Below, one piece after another: positions 49,108 through 60,775 of a stretch of DNA of 64,000 nt (position 1 is its first letter; the number at the start of each line of letters is the position of its first letter). The position numbers were made by a program, and so were the translations under genes. The DNA comes from Panax quinquefolius. Lineage: Eukaryota > Streptophyta > Magnoliopsida > Apiales > Araliaceae. Location of the stretch: NCBI GenBank assembly GCA_020205615.1, contig CM035166.1:78640679-78704678 (forward strand). The letters run 5' to 3'. The notes below the pieces were generated by a model. It was not told the origin of the DNA and made no database searches. It saw only the letters and a program-made list of their open reading frames with translations.

Positions 49108-51486
49108 TGAAACAACCCGGGTCAAATCCCGAGTCCGGAACAAATCTTGGGTCAAATCCCAAGTCCTAATCGAATCAAATCCATCAAAATAAGGCCTCAA
49201 ACTATTGGCCCAATAGTATCTTCTTGGGTCATCTTAGCCCACCACAGGCTCCCAAAAGGTCATGACTTAAAGGCACTATTGGTAGTTACTTAATTCCTTA
49301 TATGTAGACAAATTTTCCCCTATCTTTCGATGTGGGATTGGGGTGTTACAAACTCCACCACTTAAATTTTTGACGTCCCCGTCAGAATCAGATCACACAC
49401 ACTACCCAAAGATCTTTGCCTCTCTAGCCATTGTGGGATAATCTGGGGTGCTTCGTGTCCCCACCTCAGGACCTCCATCTCTCCATTGTGGGATAATACC
49501 ACCACCGCCCGTTTCCCCACCTCCGTGAACCCTATCGGATAACCTTGGGCAGCTTGAGAGAGTCGGCTTTGATCTAATCTCGTAACACCCTTTCCGAATA
49601 AGGAAAGGGAGGTCACGTAAAGCACAACAAACCTCAACATAAATAAGCGAACACTAACAACCTCAAAATATTAATAGTAGTGATCCAATAATAAAGTAAT
49701 AAGTACAATTCTCCAAACTGAGTCAAAATAATCAAAACTTAAAATTCAAATCAACCTAAATGGTCAAAGACAAAACTCTCATCACACTAATACTGAATCA
49801 CCCTATAAACCTGGGAAGAAAAACACAAAGATGAGCCAATTGCCCAAGACGGATCTGAGATATACAAAAGATATACAATTGATATACGAAAACAACTGAG
49901 ATAAAATACTGAACAAAGCCTCAAGTGTAAATACGAACGAAAATATAATATTCAAAGATCTGAATGGAATATATCTGAATCAACGTAATGAATATATCTG
50001 AATCAACATAATTGATGAAACTAATAAAAGAATAAAGAAATAACGAACTGAAGTAACTAATTCAATGACTTGAACTGAACAGAAACCAACAAAACTAATC
50101 CAATAAAAGAATAGGCTGAAACAAATGGCTGGAATTATTTTATACCGAATGAGCTCAGAAATACACATTGCCACACAGGCAAGTCAATCTAATGCCACAC
50201 GGGCAAATCAAATGGTGCCACATAGGCAGCCAAAATAATGCCACACAGGCAAGTCAAAATAATGCCACACAGGCAAGTCATACATTGGACCGTAAATCCA
50301 AATGTATGCAAATCGGATAGGTGTGTTTGGCACAACATCACCAATCCGCAGAATAGAAATCTAGGGTTAACCCATACGCCTCCCACAACAAAACACCAAA
50401 TGGCCCATTTACTCCGGAGCCCAAAATGGAGACGTCGTGGACTAATCACACCGCCACGGAAAGTGTCATGCCTCTCGTGCAAAGACGACATGCCTGTGGT
50501 ACCCCCACAGGTGGTTATAGCTCAGGTATACCCTACGGTATATTCTAACAAAAATACCTTATCACAACACATGCGACATAATACCAACAGAAGGGTTCTA
50601 TATGTACATGTTGAACCAAATCAAATTATAGTCACAAGGTCTCAAAAAGAAGGTAGCAACATGTACCGCTCTACAATTATCAAAAATAAATACTAAACAT
50701 GATATCCTAAATCAAAGAGTACAAATACGAGTTCAATGTGTCAACTCCAAAATGAAACAATTATATGAATTTCACAAGAAACAATTATGTGAAATAATAA
50801 CAGAATCTGAAACGAGGAACAAAACGAACAAATCAAATATAACAAAAGTATCGCTAAAAGAGTACGGAATCCGTACCTGAATATAATACTGAAATAATTC
50901 ACTGAACACAAATATCACACTGCTAGACCTCCTCAATTCGATCTATATAATTATCAAAATAACACAAGACCATTAATTAAATTACTAACTTACAAAATTT
51001 ATGTATTTTCTTTTTATAAATTTAATCATTTTAATATTAGCTTATATACCCAAAATTTAAATAAGATTATGTTAATCTCCAATTACATCAATTTTACAAA
51101 ATAACCTTAATTAAATTATAATTTATCTTCTAATCATTTTTTCCCTTTTATTATACTTTAACAAATTAACAATCTAAAGATATTATACATATAATAAACT
51201 TTATTCATTCTCTAAAGTAACACTATTTTATAAGTACATATATCATGAATCAATGGTGGTTAACATGCAGATCATGACTCGAAATGTTTTTTTTTTGGGT
51301 CCACATATACATATAAACATAGTTCAAATTAATGTATAAAATTATTATTGTAATCCACAAGTTTACATTTCAGTTGGCTTATTCAATGAACATTTATATA
51401 TATAATATAATAATAATTGCATTAGTATTCTCTCTTCCAAAAACTGCCAGACACAAGTACTTCTATATTAGTTCTATATTATTATA

Positions 51487-51527
<41 letters not shown>

Positions 51528-52048
51528 GCCATAGCCACATACATATATGCACATACATATATACATCCGGTCAAACCAATATATCATATATGCCTTTCAA
51601 TTTCCAAATCAGGAACTAAAAGAAGTTTGAAACATAAAACTCATTGATATACATAAACGTACCAAAATAATGGAAGACAGACATGATGTTCCTTTTTCCT
51701 CCTCCGAAACAGTGTCGTTCCTCTCTTCTTCTCTTTCTCGCCTCCTGCCGCCTTCTCTCTTTTTCTCTCCACCAATTCGTAACAAAATAGGTGAGGAAGA
51801 TTAGGTTTTTGTATTTATTTATTAATTTATTTACTCTCCTAATTTAAATAGGATTTTAATATTATCCAAATACAAAATAGACTCAATTAGTATAAAAGCC
51901 CAAATTAATGTAATCACATACTTATAATAGTTCACACAAATTTAATACAATTTTACCCAAACATAAGAAAAGCCTAATTAAAATATGGATTTAAATATTA
52001 TTATTATTAAATTATTTTTTTATATTTATTTTTTTACCGGATATTACA
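49108..52048 (-). repeat. E7 5' LTR (2.94 kb, full length)
   Basis: TGAAACAACCCGGG to ACCGGATATTACA. The first 155 bp (49108-49262) are absent from the partner. The mini-hairpin array is at 50165-50285. TA dinucleotide runs at 51488-51524 are longer than in the partner. Confidence 0.88.
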
Positions 52049-52560
52049 CTTTTGGTTTAACTAATGCCCCTGCTGCATTCATGGATTTGGTGAACAGGGT
52101 GTTTAAACCATTCTTAGACAAGTTTGTAGTGGTATTTATTGATGACATTCTGGTGTATTCCAAAACTCAAGAAGAACACGTGGAACATCTACGTTTGACA
52201 TTGGAGACACTAAGAAAGGAAAAGTTGTACGCAAAATTCTCTAAGTGCAAATTTTAGCTCGACCGTGTATAATTTTTGGGTCATGTTATTGACAAGGATG
52301 GGATTTCAGTGGATCCATCAAAAGTGGAAGCTGTAATCAATTGGAAACAACTAAGAACACCGTCAGAAGTAAGGAGTTTCTTGGGACTGGCCGGTTATTA
52401 TAGAAGATTTATTCAAGATTTTTCTAATATAGCCACTCCGCTAACAAATTTGACAAGGAAAGCTGTAAAATTCGTTTGGATGGAGAAATGTGAAGAGAGT
52501 TTCCAAGATTTGAAGAAGCTAAGTGTGGCACCTGTGTTGACATTACCAGATAATACATGA
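52049..52560 (+). pseudogene. E6 RT C-terminal half
   Basis: It resumes with [21 protein letters not shown], then the catalytic [10 protein letters not shown] motif, intact. TAG at 52255-52257 (Trp in relatives, KFWL) and TAA at 52270-52272 (Gln in relatives) interrupt it. Then [36 protein letters not shown] and the thumb/connection region. TGA at 52558-52560 (Trp expected) ends the open stretch. The frame itself is conserved through these stops. Confidence 0.87.
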
Positions 52561-53030
52561 AATTTTGTGGTGTATAGTGATGCCTCACACAAAGGGTTGG
52601 GTTGTGTTCTTATGCAGAATGGCAAAGTTATTACATATGCATCAAGACAAACTGAAGGATTATGAGAAAGGGTATCCAACTCATGATTTGGAATTGGCTG
52701 CAGTTGTATTTGCTCTGAAGATATGGAGACACTATCTTTATAGAGAGAAATGTGAGATCTACACAGACCACAAAAGTCTGATGTATATTTTCACTCAGAA
52801 GGATTTGAACATGCGTCAAAGAAGGTGGATAGAATTGATAAAAGATTAAGATTGTGAGATCTTTTATCATCCGGGAAATTCGAATGTGGTTGCAGATGCT
52901 TTAAGCAGGAAAGGTCGGGAAAAGTTGATGCTGATAACAACTCAGGAGGAGCTCATTTTAGCAATGACAAAACTGGAGTTAGAAATCAAATTTCCAAAAG
53001 AATATGACGAATAACTATTCCAGATAGAAG
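52561..53030 (+). pseudogene. E6 RNase H
   Basis: [15 protein letters not shown] supplies the first catalytic Asp. A one-base insertion near 52645 shifts the frame, then [18 protein letters not shown] (catalytic Glu), [20 protein letters not shown] (third Asp) and VVADALSRK follow. Stops at 52847-52849 and near 53012. The order and spacing match the standard Ty3/gypsy RNase H. Confidence 0.85.
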
Positions 53031-54383
53031 TTGGTCCAACTTTAGTGGACAAAGTGAAGGATGCTCAACTACAAGATGAAGAGTGTGGGAAAATCAAAGA
53101 GAATCTGATTAAGGGTAGTGATGTAAAATACAAGATCGATACCGAAGGACTACTACGGTTTGAGGAAGAATCGGGTTAAAGAACACCGAGAGTGAAAGAA
53201 GGAATTTTGACCAAGCTCATAACTTAAGATATTCAATTCATCCAGAAGCACGAAAATGTATCAAGATTTGTACCGACATTTTAGTGAGAAATATAAAAGG
53301 GACGTTGCAGAATGCGTAGCGAAATGCTTGACATGTCAAAGAGTAAAAGCCGAACATCAAAGACCCAGTGGATTACTTCAACCGTTGGAAATACCGGAAT
53401 GGAAGTCGGAACACATCACGATGGATTCTGGTTGGTCTTCCAACTACTCAGAGAGGATGTGATGCGATTTGGGTGATAGTGGACAGACTAACGAAATCAG
53501 CGCACTTTCTACCAATAAAGATTAGATTCAATCTTGATCAGTTGACAAGATTGTACATTAAAGAGATCATTTTGAGGCACGGAGTGCCAGTATCAATTGT
53601 GTCAGATAGAGATCTGTGATTCACGTCAAATTTTTGGAAGAGACTACAAGAATGCATGGGGACACAGTTGCGAATGAGTACGGCTTATCATCCACAAACA
53701 GATGGCCAAAGCGAGCGAGCAGTTCGAGACATTGGAAGATATGCTAAGAGCATGTGTCATGGACTTTAAAATTTGGGAAGAACATTTACCGTTGGTGGAA
53801 TTTGCTAACAACAACAGTTACCACATGAAAGCATCGGATGCCACCTTACGAGGCATTATGACGCAGAAAGTGCGAGAACTCCTTTGTCTTTGGGATGAAG
53901 TCGGTGAACGTCAAGCTGCTAGGATCGAAACTAGTGCAACAAACATCGGCGTTGTCAAACTCATCGAGACAAGATTGGTAGCGACTCAAGACCAAGCGTA
54001 AGAAGTATCTTTGATCAACACAGGCAAGATCGTGCATTGGACGTAGGAAGTTATGTATTCCTAAAAGTTTCTCCTTGGAAGGGGAAATTTCGTTTCGGTA
54101 AAAAGGGAAAGCTAAGCCCGAGGTTTATTGGACCCTTTGAAGTGCTGCAACGAGTGGGAGAAGTGGCTTATGAGGTAGCTCTACCTCCAGAGTTGGAAAA
54201 CATTCACAATATTTTTCACATTTCGGTGTTACGACTATATAAACCCGACTACAAACACGTGATCGAGTACAAACCGTTGCAGTTCGAGAAAGATTTGTCT
54301 TATGAAGAGGTTCCTATCCAGATAGTCGACAGGAAAGAACAAGTGCTCAGGAATAAAGTGATACCTTCTGTGAAGGTGATATG
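53031..54383 (+). pseudogene. E6 integrase
   Basis: The zinc-binding domain has YSIHPEARKMYQDL and CVAKCLTCQ (second half of HHCC). The core follows with ITMD (first Asp), VSIVSDRD (second Asp) and [10 protein letters not shown] (Glu), so DDE residues are present although in three frames. Breaks occur at about 53430 (indel), 53617-53619 (TGA where Arg is usual) and about 53715 (shift). The stretch 53830-54000 is degraded. The C-terminal domain is open from 54037 (VGSYVFLKVSPWKGKFRFGKKGKLSPRFIGPFEVLQ), running to VKV, where E8 interrupts. Confidence 0.87.
54379..54383. repeat. E8 target site duplication, left copy
   Basis: ATATG immediately before the LTR start TGTGACGCC; repeated at 63526-63530. 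Confidence 0.92.
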
Positions 54384-57134
54384 TGTGACGCCCCCAAAAT
54401 AGGTATACACAACACCCATTCTGAGTCGCCAAATACATGGTACAAGAAGCAAACTACAACTTCAATAATACAAATGTCGTGTGAAATACGACAATATATA
54501 CTGTGAGTTTAAATATAATATTGTCTTCTAGACAATATCCACACGCAAATAAATCCCCATCATAATTATTGATACATTATTTTACAAAATGGTGAGGACT
54601 ACTAAACAACTCTCTCTAGAACCTTCATTCCATACCCCGACTAGTACTTCGCTACATTCTCGCCTCCGAGAAGAAAAATGGAACAACAAGGAAAAGGGTG
54701 AGCTCAACTAGCCCGGTAAAGAATACTATGACTAAGATAATATACAACAAATTATCGTTAGTCTCCAACAGGAAAAATCGATAGAATACAATAGACAACA
54801 AGTTTTTGGATCAATATTTGCGGTAAAAATAATAATTCATAGAAGAATTACGTAGAGAATGAAATCTACTATAATCTATGAATTTAACAAATCCATAGTC
54901 AATATTTTATCCTGTAACATCAATCAATATTCATCTCAAATCAAATATTCATCTTTGCACTACAGCCAAAGATATTCATCAATCGGTCGTATGTTCATCT
55001 CAACACTGTTCATCTTTGCACTAAAGGCCAAAGATATTCATCATCGATCATGTTCATTTAAACACTGTTCATCTTTGCACTCACAGCCAAAGATATTCAT
55101 CGATCGATCATGTTCATTTAAACACTGTTCATCTTTGCACTACTGAGCCAAAGATATTCTTCAGAAATCATTCATCTTTGCACTACAGGCCAAAGATATT
55201 CAATAATATCATCATTTAAGACTGAGGATGATGAAAAATATTTTTAAAGAACGAATCCAGTGAAACAAAATGACAAGGATTAAGGATTAAGGATTAGTAC
55301 TTTGTTTTATCCATGTCCAACAATACCTCAAAAATAATCATAGTGGTGTAAAATTCAAGAATGATCAAAACATGGATACAATCAAAGCTAGTATCCAGAA
55401 TAGATATTTTGGACGAAAAGAAGAAATTTTATTTTTCGATGAATAGTGTCGTATACGTGAATAGTGTCAGTATCATGTGAATAGTCTTAAATATCGTGAA
55501 TAGTAACTCAGGACACCAAAAGATAGAAATTCCACAAAAAACATTTTCACGCTTGAATAATAGTACTCGTGAATAGTGACTCGTAAATAGTAACTCATGA
55601 ATAGTAACTCGTGAATAGTAACTCATGAATAGTAACCCGACATGAAAAAGTTCCAAATTTGATAAAAACTTCAGATCAACATTTCAAAGATAATGATATT
55701 GAAGAAATAATATCATTCTGAAAAAATAATATCCCTTACCTCAAAGAATCGATTACTTTGGAAGGAAGGTCGGAAGTGATCTTTGAATGAAACTTATCTT
55801 GAAAAGACAACTCTCAAAGTATCTAAATACTCACAAAATACGCTCAATAATATAGAGAGAGAAAGAGAGAAAACTTTGTTTCTGGTGTGATTTTCAATTC
55901 TAACTTAGCCCTCTATTTATAGGAAAATGTTAGCCCGTGAAGGCGGATTTGACCGCTACACGATGGCTTTACCTGCTACTATTGCCACCCACCACATTTG
56001 AAATAAAATTCAGCACATTTTTTCACCAACCACAAGTGGGACCCACCAATTCTAGAATTTTCCACCAAAATCATTTATAACCCAATTTCGAATCAGTCAC
56101 CTCTTAAAATTCATAATAAATTATCGCTCATTTTTAACGGTTCAAAATTTGTGGACATATACTCAACTTATATATGTATAACATATCCAAAAATTACAAC
56201 GATCCAACGGTCGGATTAAATATTATAACTCACACAATAAAGTCGTAATAACACCAATTTGATCTTTTAATACCTCCAATCCAGGCAAAATACAAATAAA
56301 ACATCTCAAACATTAATTCCTTCATTAATAACCACATAAATAAATCCATCATTTATATTCATATAAAATAAATATTTCCTTATCATATGAATCAATAATT
56401 AATTATTCATAAATAATATTGAGTAATCACATTTATGACAACCACATGTCCCAGAAAGAGGGGCTTTCCATAAGGATCTCTCCTCATGGGCGCGCGCAAT
56501 TAGGTGACCAAACTTCTCCTTAGAGCAGAACTTTCTAGACATTGCCAATAATGTTATCTAATAATATTATTCAAATAATATGAATTATTGATCCGATAAT
56601 GGGAAATATTGTGCGATGACAATTATTGAAGCAATGAATAATATAAAATACCAACGCAGACAATTATTGAATCAATAAAATAAACTATTGAGCAATAATC
56701 TCATCGTAATAATTATTGAGTAGTGCCTTCTTACGTAAGAATCAATAATTGGTGCAATACTGCAGTGCTCTTCTCATTCAACAACGCAGTATAGTGTGTT
56801 TTAAACCACCGGTATTCCAACAAAGATTAACTTGGTAACAATTACGCCTGTTATTTTTAAACAACTTATATTTGTCGTTTTCCTCATCCAATCGCTTTCG
56901 TTATGGGGCCACACATGGTCATTTACCATCGCATGCGAATATTCTGACAAAGATTGAATATTCCACGACCAAACGAATATTCCCACAATAATGAATATTT
57001 TATAACCACTTGCTTATTTTGAAATATTTGCATATTTAACCCTTAACTATCCACATTAATCAAATCAACCCTTACTATTTCAAAATAATAAATAAAGGAA
57101 ATTCCTTTTATTTAAAAAATTTGAGGGTCTTACA
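54384..57134 (-). repeat. E8 3' LTR (2.75 kb)
   Basis: TGTGACGCCCCC to GAGGGTCTTACA. Hairpin array 54950-55200, GTGAATAGT block 55440-55635, TATAAATA at 55914-55921 on the minus strand, donor-like AGGTAAGGG near 55733-55741. Confidence 0.92.
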
Positions 57135-57500
57135 ACCTCCCTCCTTATGAAATTTCGTCCTCGAAATTGACGACGCGATACTGGTGTTTCAAAAGGTGAG
57201 GATACCTCGCTTTCATTTCCGTTTCCAATTCCCGGTCATTTCCTCTATAGCATGATTCCTCCACAAAACTTTAACTTGTGGTATGACCTTTCTTGGCGTA
57301 GGGACATGCTCCTTCCTATCCAAAATCTTGACAGTACCTCCTCATACGTTAAGTCTTGACTATCTCGTCAGGTTCTAACTCTATAACGTGGTTCGGGTCT
57401 TTCACATATTTACTGAAGTACAGATATGTGAAACACATTATAAACACGAGACATACTTGGAGGTAACGCAAGTCTATAAAGCTATATTTCCTACTCGGTC
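57135..57500 (-). pseudogene. E8 polypurine tract and integrase C-terminus
   Basis: Next to the LTR the minus strand reads AAGGAGGGAGGT, the polypurine tract. Further in, broken frames give the DPNHVIELEPDEI-like and SRVYNVFHIS-like blocks of the integrase C-terminal region. Several small indels. Confidence 0.7.
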
Positions 57501-57559
57501 AAGAATTTGAAATGGACCAATAAATCGTGGATTGAGCTTTCCTCTCTTCCTAAATCTTG

Positions 57560-58379
57560 TAACTCCCTTCCATGGAGCAACTCTCAATAATACATGATCC
57601 CTACACTAAATTCCACGTCCTTTCGATGAAATCCGCATAACTCTTTTGTCGATCTTGTGCCGCTTTGTATACGTTGTCGAATCATTTGGATCTTTTCGGT
57701 GAGTCATACGTATTTAACTTTCGGGTCCCAACAATGTTGCTTCACCCACCTCATCCCAACATATTGGAGAATGACATTTTCGTCCATATAATGCTTGAAT
57801 GGAGCCACACCTATACTTGCACGATAATCCTGTTGTTGTAGGAGAATTCCACCAATGGTAAATACTTATCCCAACTTCCCTTGAAGTCTAGGACACGAGT
57901 CTTAATATATCTTCAAGAGTTTGAATAGTCCTCTCCGATTGTCCGTCTGTTTGGGGATGGTATGCCGAACTAAATCACAAATCCGCGCCCATAGCTTTTT
58001 GCAAGCTAACCCAAAATCTTGAAGTGAATCTTGGGTCACGATCGAAACTATGGATACTGAGGCATGCCATGCAACCTCACAATCTCATTCACGCATATAC
58101 TAGCAAAGGCGTTCAAGTGAATAAGTCTCCGTATCGGCAAGAAATGAAGCAGACTTGGTTAATCTATCAACAATAACCCAAATAGCATTGATGCCTTGAG
58201 AAAACCAGTAGGAAGACCCGTGAATTGAAATCCATGGTAATATGTTCCCACTTCCATTTCGGAATCTCAAGTGGTTGCAACGGACCCTTAGGTACTAGAT
58301 GCTCCGCCTTTACACGCGTTGGCAAGTTAAACACATCGAGATAAACTTTGCAATCTCTCTCTTCATATTGTTCCACCAA
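57560..58379 (-). pseudogene. E8 integrase core, frameshifted
   Basis: Readable blocks in minus-strand order: the end of the zinc-binding domain (58300-58379), PLQPLEIPKWKWEHITMDF (58215-58280), [15 protein letters not shown] (58140-58190), [18 protein letters not shown] (about 57915-57975), KYLPLVEFSYNN (57835-57885), and a LTEKIQMIRQR block (57640-57720). The catalytic residues can be recognised but lie in several frames. Confidence 0.75.
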
Positions 58380-58559
58380 AATGTATGTCGAAGATCACGA
58401 TACATTTTAGTACTTCCAAGATGGATTGCAAATGGTGTATTGTGTGCCTCCATCATAATCTTGTACTTCAAATCAGAGTCGTTATGAACACAAAGTCTAG
58501 AGTGGACTCAAGTATTCCTTCTTCATCAATTCTCGCTTAGGAATAGCTCCTTCTTGTAC

Positions 58560-58990
58560 TTTCTTCTTCATACGCATCAGTTCGAGTTCGGTGGCTTGAG
58601 CAGCTTTAACTTTATCGATTAAAGTCGATTATACTCGTATATCATCACGTGGGTACCTAGAGTTTTCATCTCCATCTCTATTATTTGTAAATTATATGAA
58701 ATTAGTCTTTGACAATATCGTACTCGTACTTGTATACGATCTTCTACTCAACACGTCAGCTACCACGTTCGCTTTTCCAGGATGGCATGGTCAGAACATG
58801 TGCTGAAATGAGTCTCCTCTTGAGTTCTTCGAAGCTCTTCCCACATTCCTTGCTCCATTCGAATTTTGTATCTCTACGAAGTCACCACGATAATGGAATA
58901 GCGATTCGAGAATATCCTTCAACGAATCTCGATAATAACCAACTAAGCCTGAAAGCTACGTATTTCGATTCATCGACTTAGGTTGCTCTC
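58560..58990 (-). pseudogene. E8 RT/RNase H fragments
   Basis: A GLVGYYR block (58925-58950), then KSFEELKRRLIS (58800-58860), then a direct jump to GKANVVAD (58745-58775). The RT palm and most of RNase H are deleted. Confidence 0.65.
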
Positions 58991-59590
58991 AATCGTGACT
59001 CATATCTCAATCTTGGATAGACGTCACAATGACACCTATCGCTTTACTATCGCACGAATATGGCGTCCCCTATAGAGAGTGCGGCTTAGGTAAATTCCAC
59101 AAAGGAAGTCACCAGATAAAGGCTCGGTACCAAATTCTATAGTTGAATTTTTAACTCACGAAGTTCAATAGAGCCATTCGATATGAGATTTTAGAAATGA
59201 GTTTTGTACCGGGTTCAAAGTCGATACAATATTTAATATCGGGTTTTGGGAGTAAACCAAGAAATTCTTCAGAAATACGTCGGGAAAAATCAATAACAAC
59301 AGAATATTATTCAAATCGGCGTGTCTTTATTCAAATCCATAACATAGACTAAGAAAACTTGACATCCGTAATAAGCGAATGACTTCATGGCTTGATATGA
59401 AAATGTTTGACTACAATGGTTTGATTACTTGAATTTGAATAACAGGTTGCTTAGGAATATGAAAACTAACAACCTTACAAAAGCAATCAATTTGGCATGA
59501 TGAGTAGTTAACCTTAAAATCACATCAAAATCAAATATCTCTATAGAAATAAGGTTAACAGGTAATGTGATAGTGCCAACTTGAATCAAG
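58991..59590 (-). other. E8 degenerate spacer
   Basis: No open frame. The part 59190-59310 resembles 15700-15800 of E4, so both elements share this non-coding segment between protease and the pol remnants. Confidence 0.5.
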
Positions 59591-59764
59591 CAAGATTTTT
59601 AAACAACGGATGTAATGAAAGTTTCTCCTAATGGAGTCTCCACAGATAGGTCAAAGTTTAATTTCTTCAGTAGTCAAGTTCAAACGTTGAGTAGTAAGAG
59701 AGATAAAAGAATGGGTAGAACCAATATCTAGTAAGGTATATACTTCGCAAGAATTTATAATTAA
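59591..59764 (-). pseudogene. E8 protease stub (DIG)
   Basis: LLDIGSTHSFISL on the minus strand, with Asp-Ile-Gly at 59720-59728, as in E4. The catalytic Thr/Ser is lost. Confidence 0.7.
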
Positions 59765-60587
59765 CTAACCCGTGCTAACTTCGTTCGGGTTCCTCGCATT
59801 TTGACTGGTCACGACAAACGCTCTTCCAAGAACCGTTGACTTTGACTTTTCTGGGACATCCTTTTGAGTCACCATTCTCGCTGGACTTGGTTTCGATATC
59901 GTACAATCTCGAGCGATATGTCCTTCTTTTCCACAATTATAGCATACCTTGGAAGGCTTTGAACAGTTTGACCTTATATGTCCCTCCTCTCCACATCTGT
60001 AGCATCTAACTGGCGATCGTTCTCTTCCCCTAGAATTTGTTGATGGTGCCGATCTTTGCTTTATTCGACGTCTTCCCGTCATCGTTAAATCTTCTCTTTT
60101 AGATTGGACATCTCTTTCCATAATATCAACACGTCGTGCGGCTTTTACCCATGCATCACTCATTCTCACTCGTTCAGTTATTTCTTCTTTCAGCTCAAAT
60201 TCTAGCTTTATCATCTTATACTCTGCCAAAGAGTGCTTCTGTTCAAGCATCACATATCGGGTAACACAAGCTTGAATCGTTGCATCCTTTTGCTCCACAT
60301 CGCTTGCAATTCTTCACTCGCTCTTCTAACTCATGAATACGATTTTGCAATTCTACATTTTGATCATAAAATACCTCTAATAAACTCTCTTCAGGTACCT
60401 CTTCTTCCTCTTCTTCCTCACTCTCAGCTGTTACCTCTGCGACTATCTCGGGTGCAACTATCAATTCTTCACTCACCACATGGATATCTCTAATTCCTTC
60501 TTCGCCTGACATCACATTATCCTGGTTGGCGATTAGAGGTGTCTCCACGATCTCATTCACTCCATTGTTAACGTTCTCAGCAGCCAT
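59765..60587 (-). pseudogene. E8 ORF0 fused to gag zinc knuckles
   Basis: The ATG at 60587 (MAAENV) follows an acceptor-like GATAG. The order is an N-terminal segment with RDIHVVSEEL, an acidic run (SEEEEEEEVPEE), EVFYDQNVEL, and a coiled-coil stretch. A two-base loss at about 60298-60310 shifts the frame, and reading resumes at KDATIQA. It continues through [18 protein letters not shown] into [11 protein letters not shown] (gag linker) and two intact zinc knuckles ([28 protein letters not shown]), ending at 59765. There is no Retrotrans_gag capsid domain. The fusion lies within the word [13 protein letters not shown]. Conceptually about 274 codons. A protein joining a coiled coil to nucleic-acid-binding knuckles is unusual for this group. 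Confidence 0.75.
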
Positions 60588-60761
60588 TCTTAAAAACTAT
60601 CATAAAACAAGGGTTAATTAAATAAATTAACATATCACATAATACCCCTATATTATGACCAACCAACAAATAAGCTTAGGTAGGACACACTAGCGAAGGT
60701 TTTACTCGTCTCTCCCCTCCTAGTTCTATTCCTCGATCTCCGCCAGAGATCATATCCTAAA

Positions 60762-60772
60762 GCTCGATACCA
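60762..60772 (-). other. E8 primer binding site
   Basis: Minus strand TGGTATCGAGC, one base short of TGGTATCAGAGC. Confidence 0.75.
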
Positions 60773-60775
60773 ACC

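Larger units (their letters stand above)
44553..52048 (-). mobile_element. E7: LTR element inserted in the RT of E6
   Basis: Two related LTRs (44553-47346 and 49108-52048) flank 1.76 kb of internal DNA that contains only a chromodomain end, an embedded LTR-like fragment and non-coding sequence. Orientation follows from the polypurine tract next to 47346 and the primer site at 49094-49105. The left LTR lacks the terminal 155 bp present in the right one, and no target duplication remains. A deletion across the left junction explains both. Confidence 0.85.
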
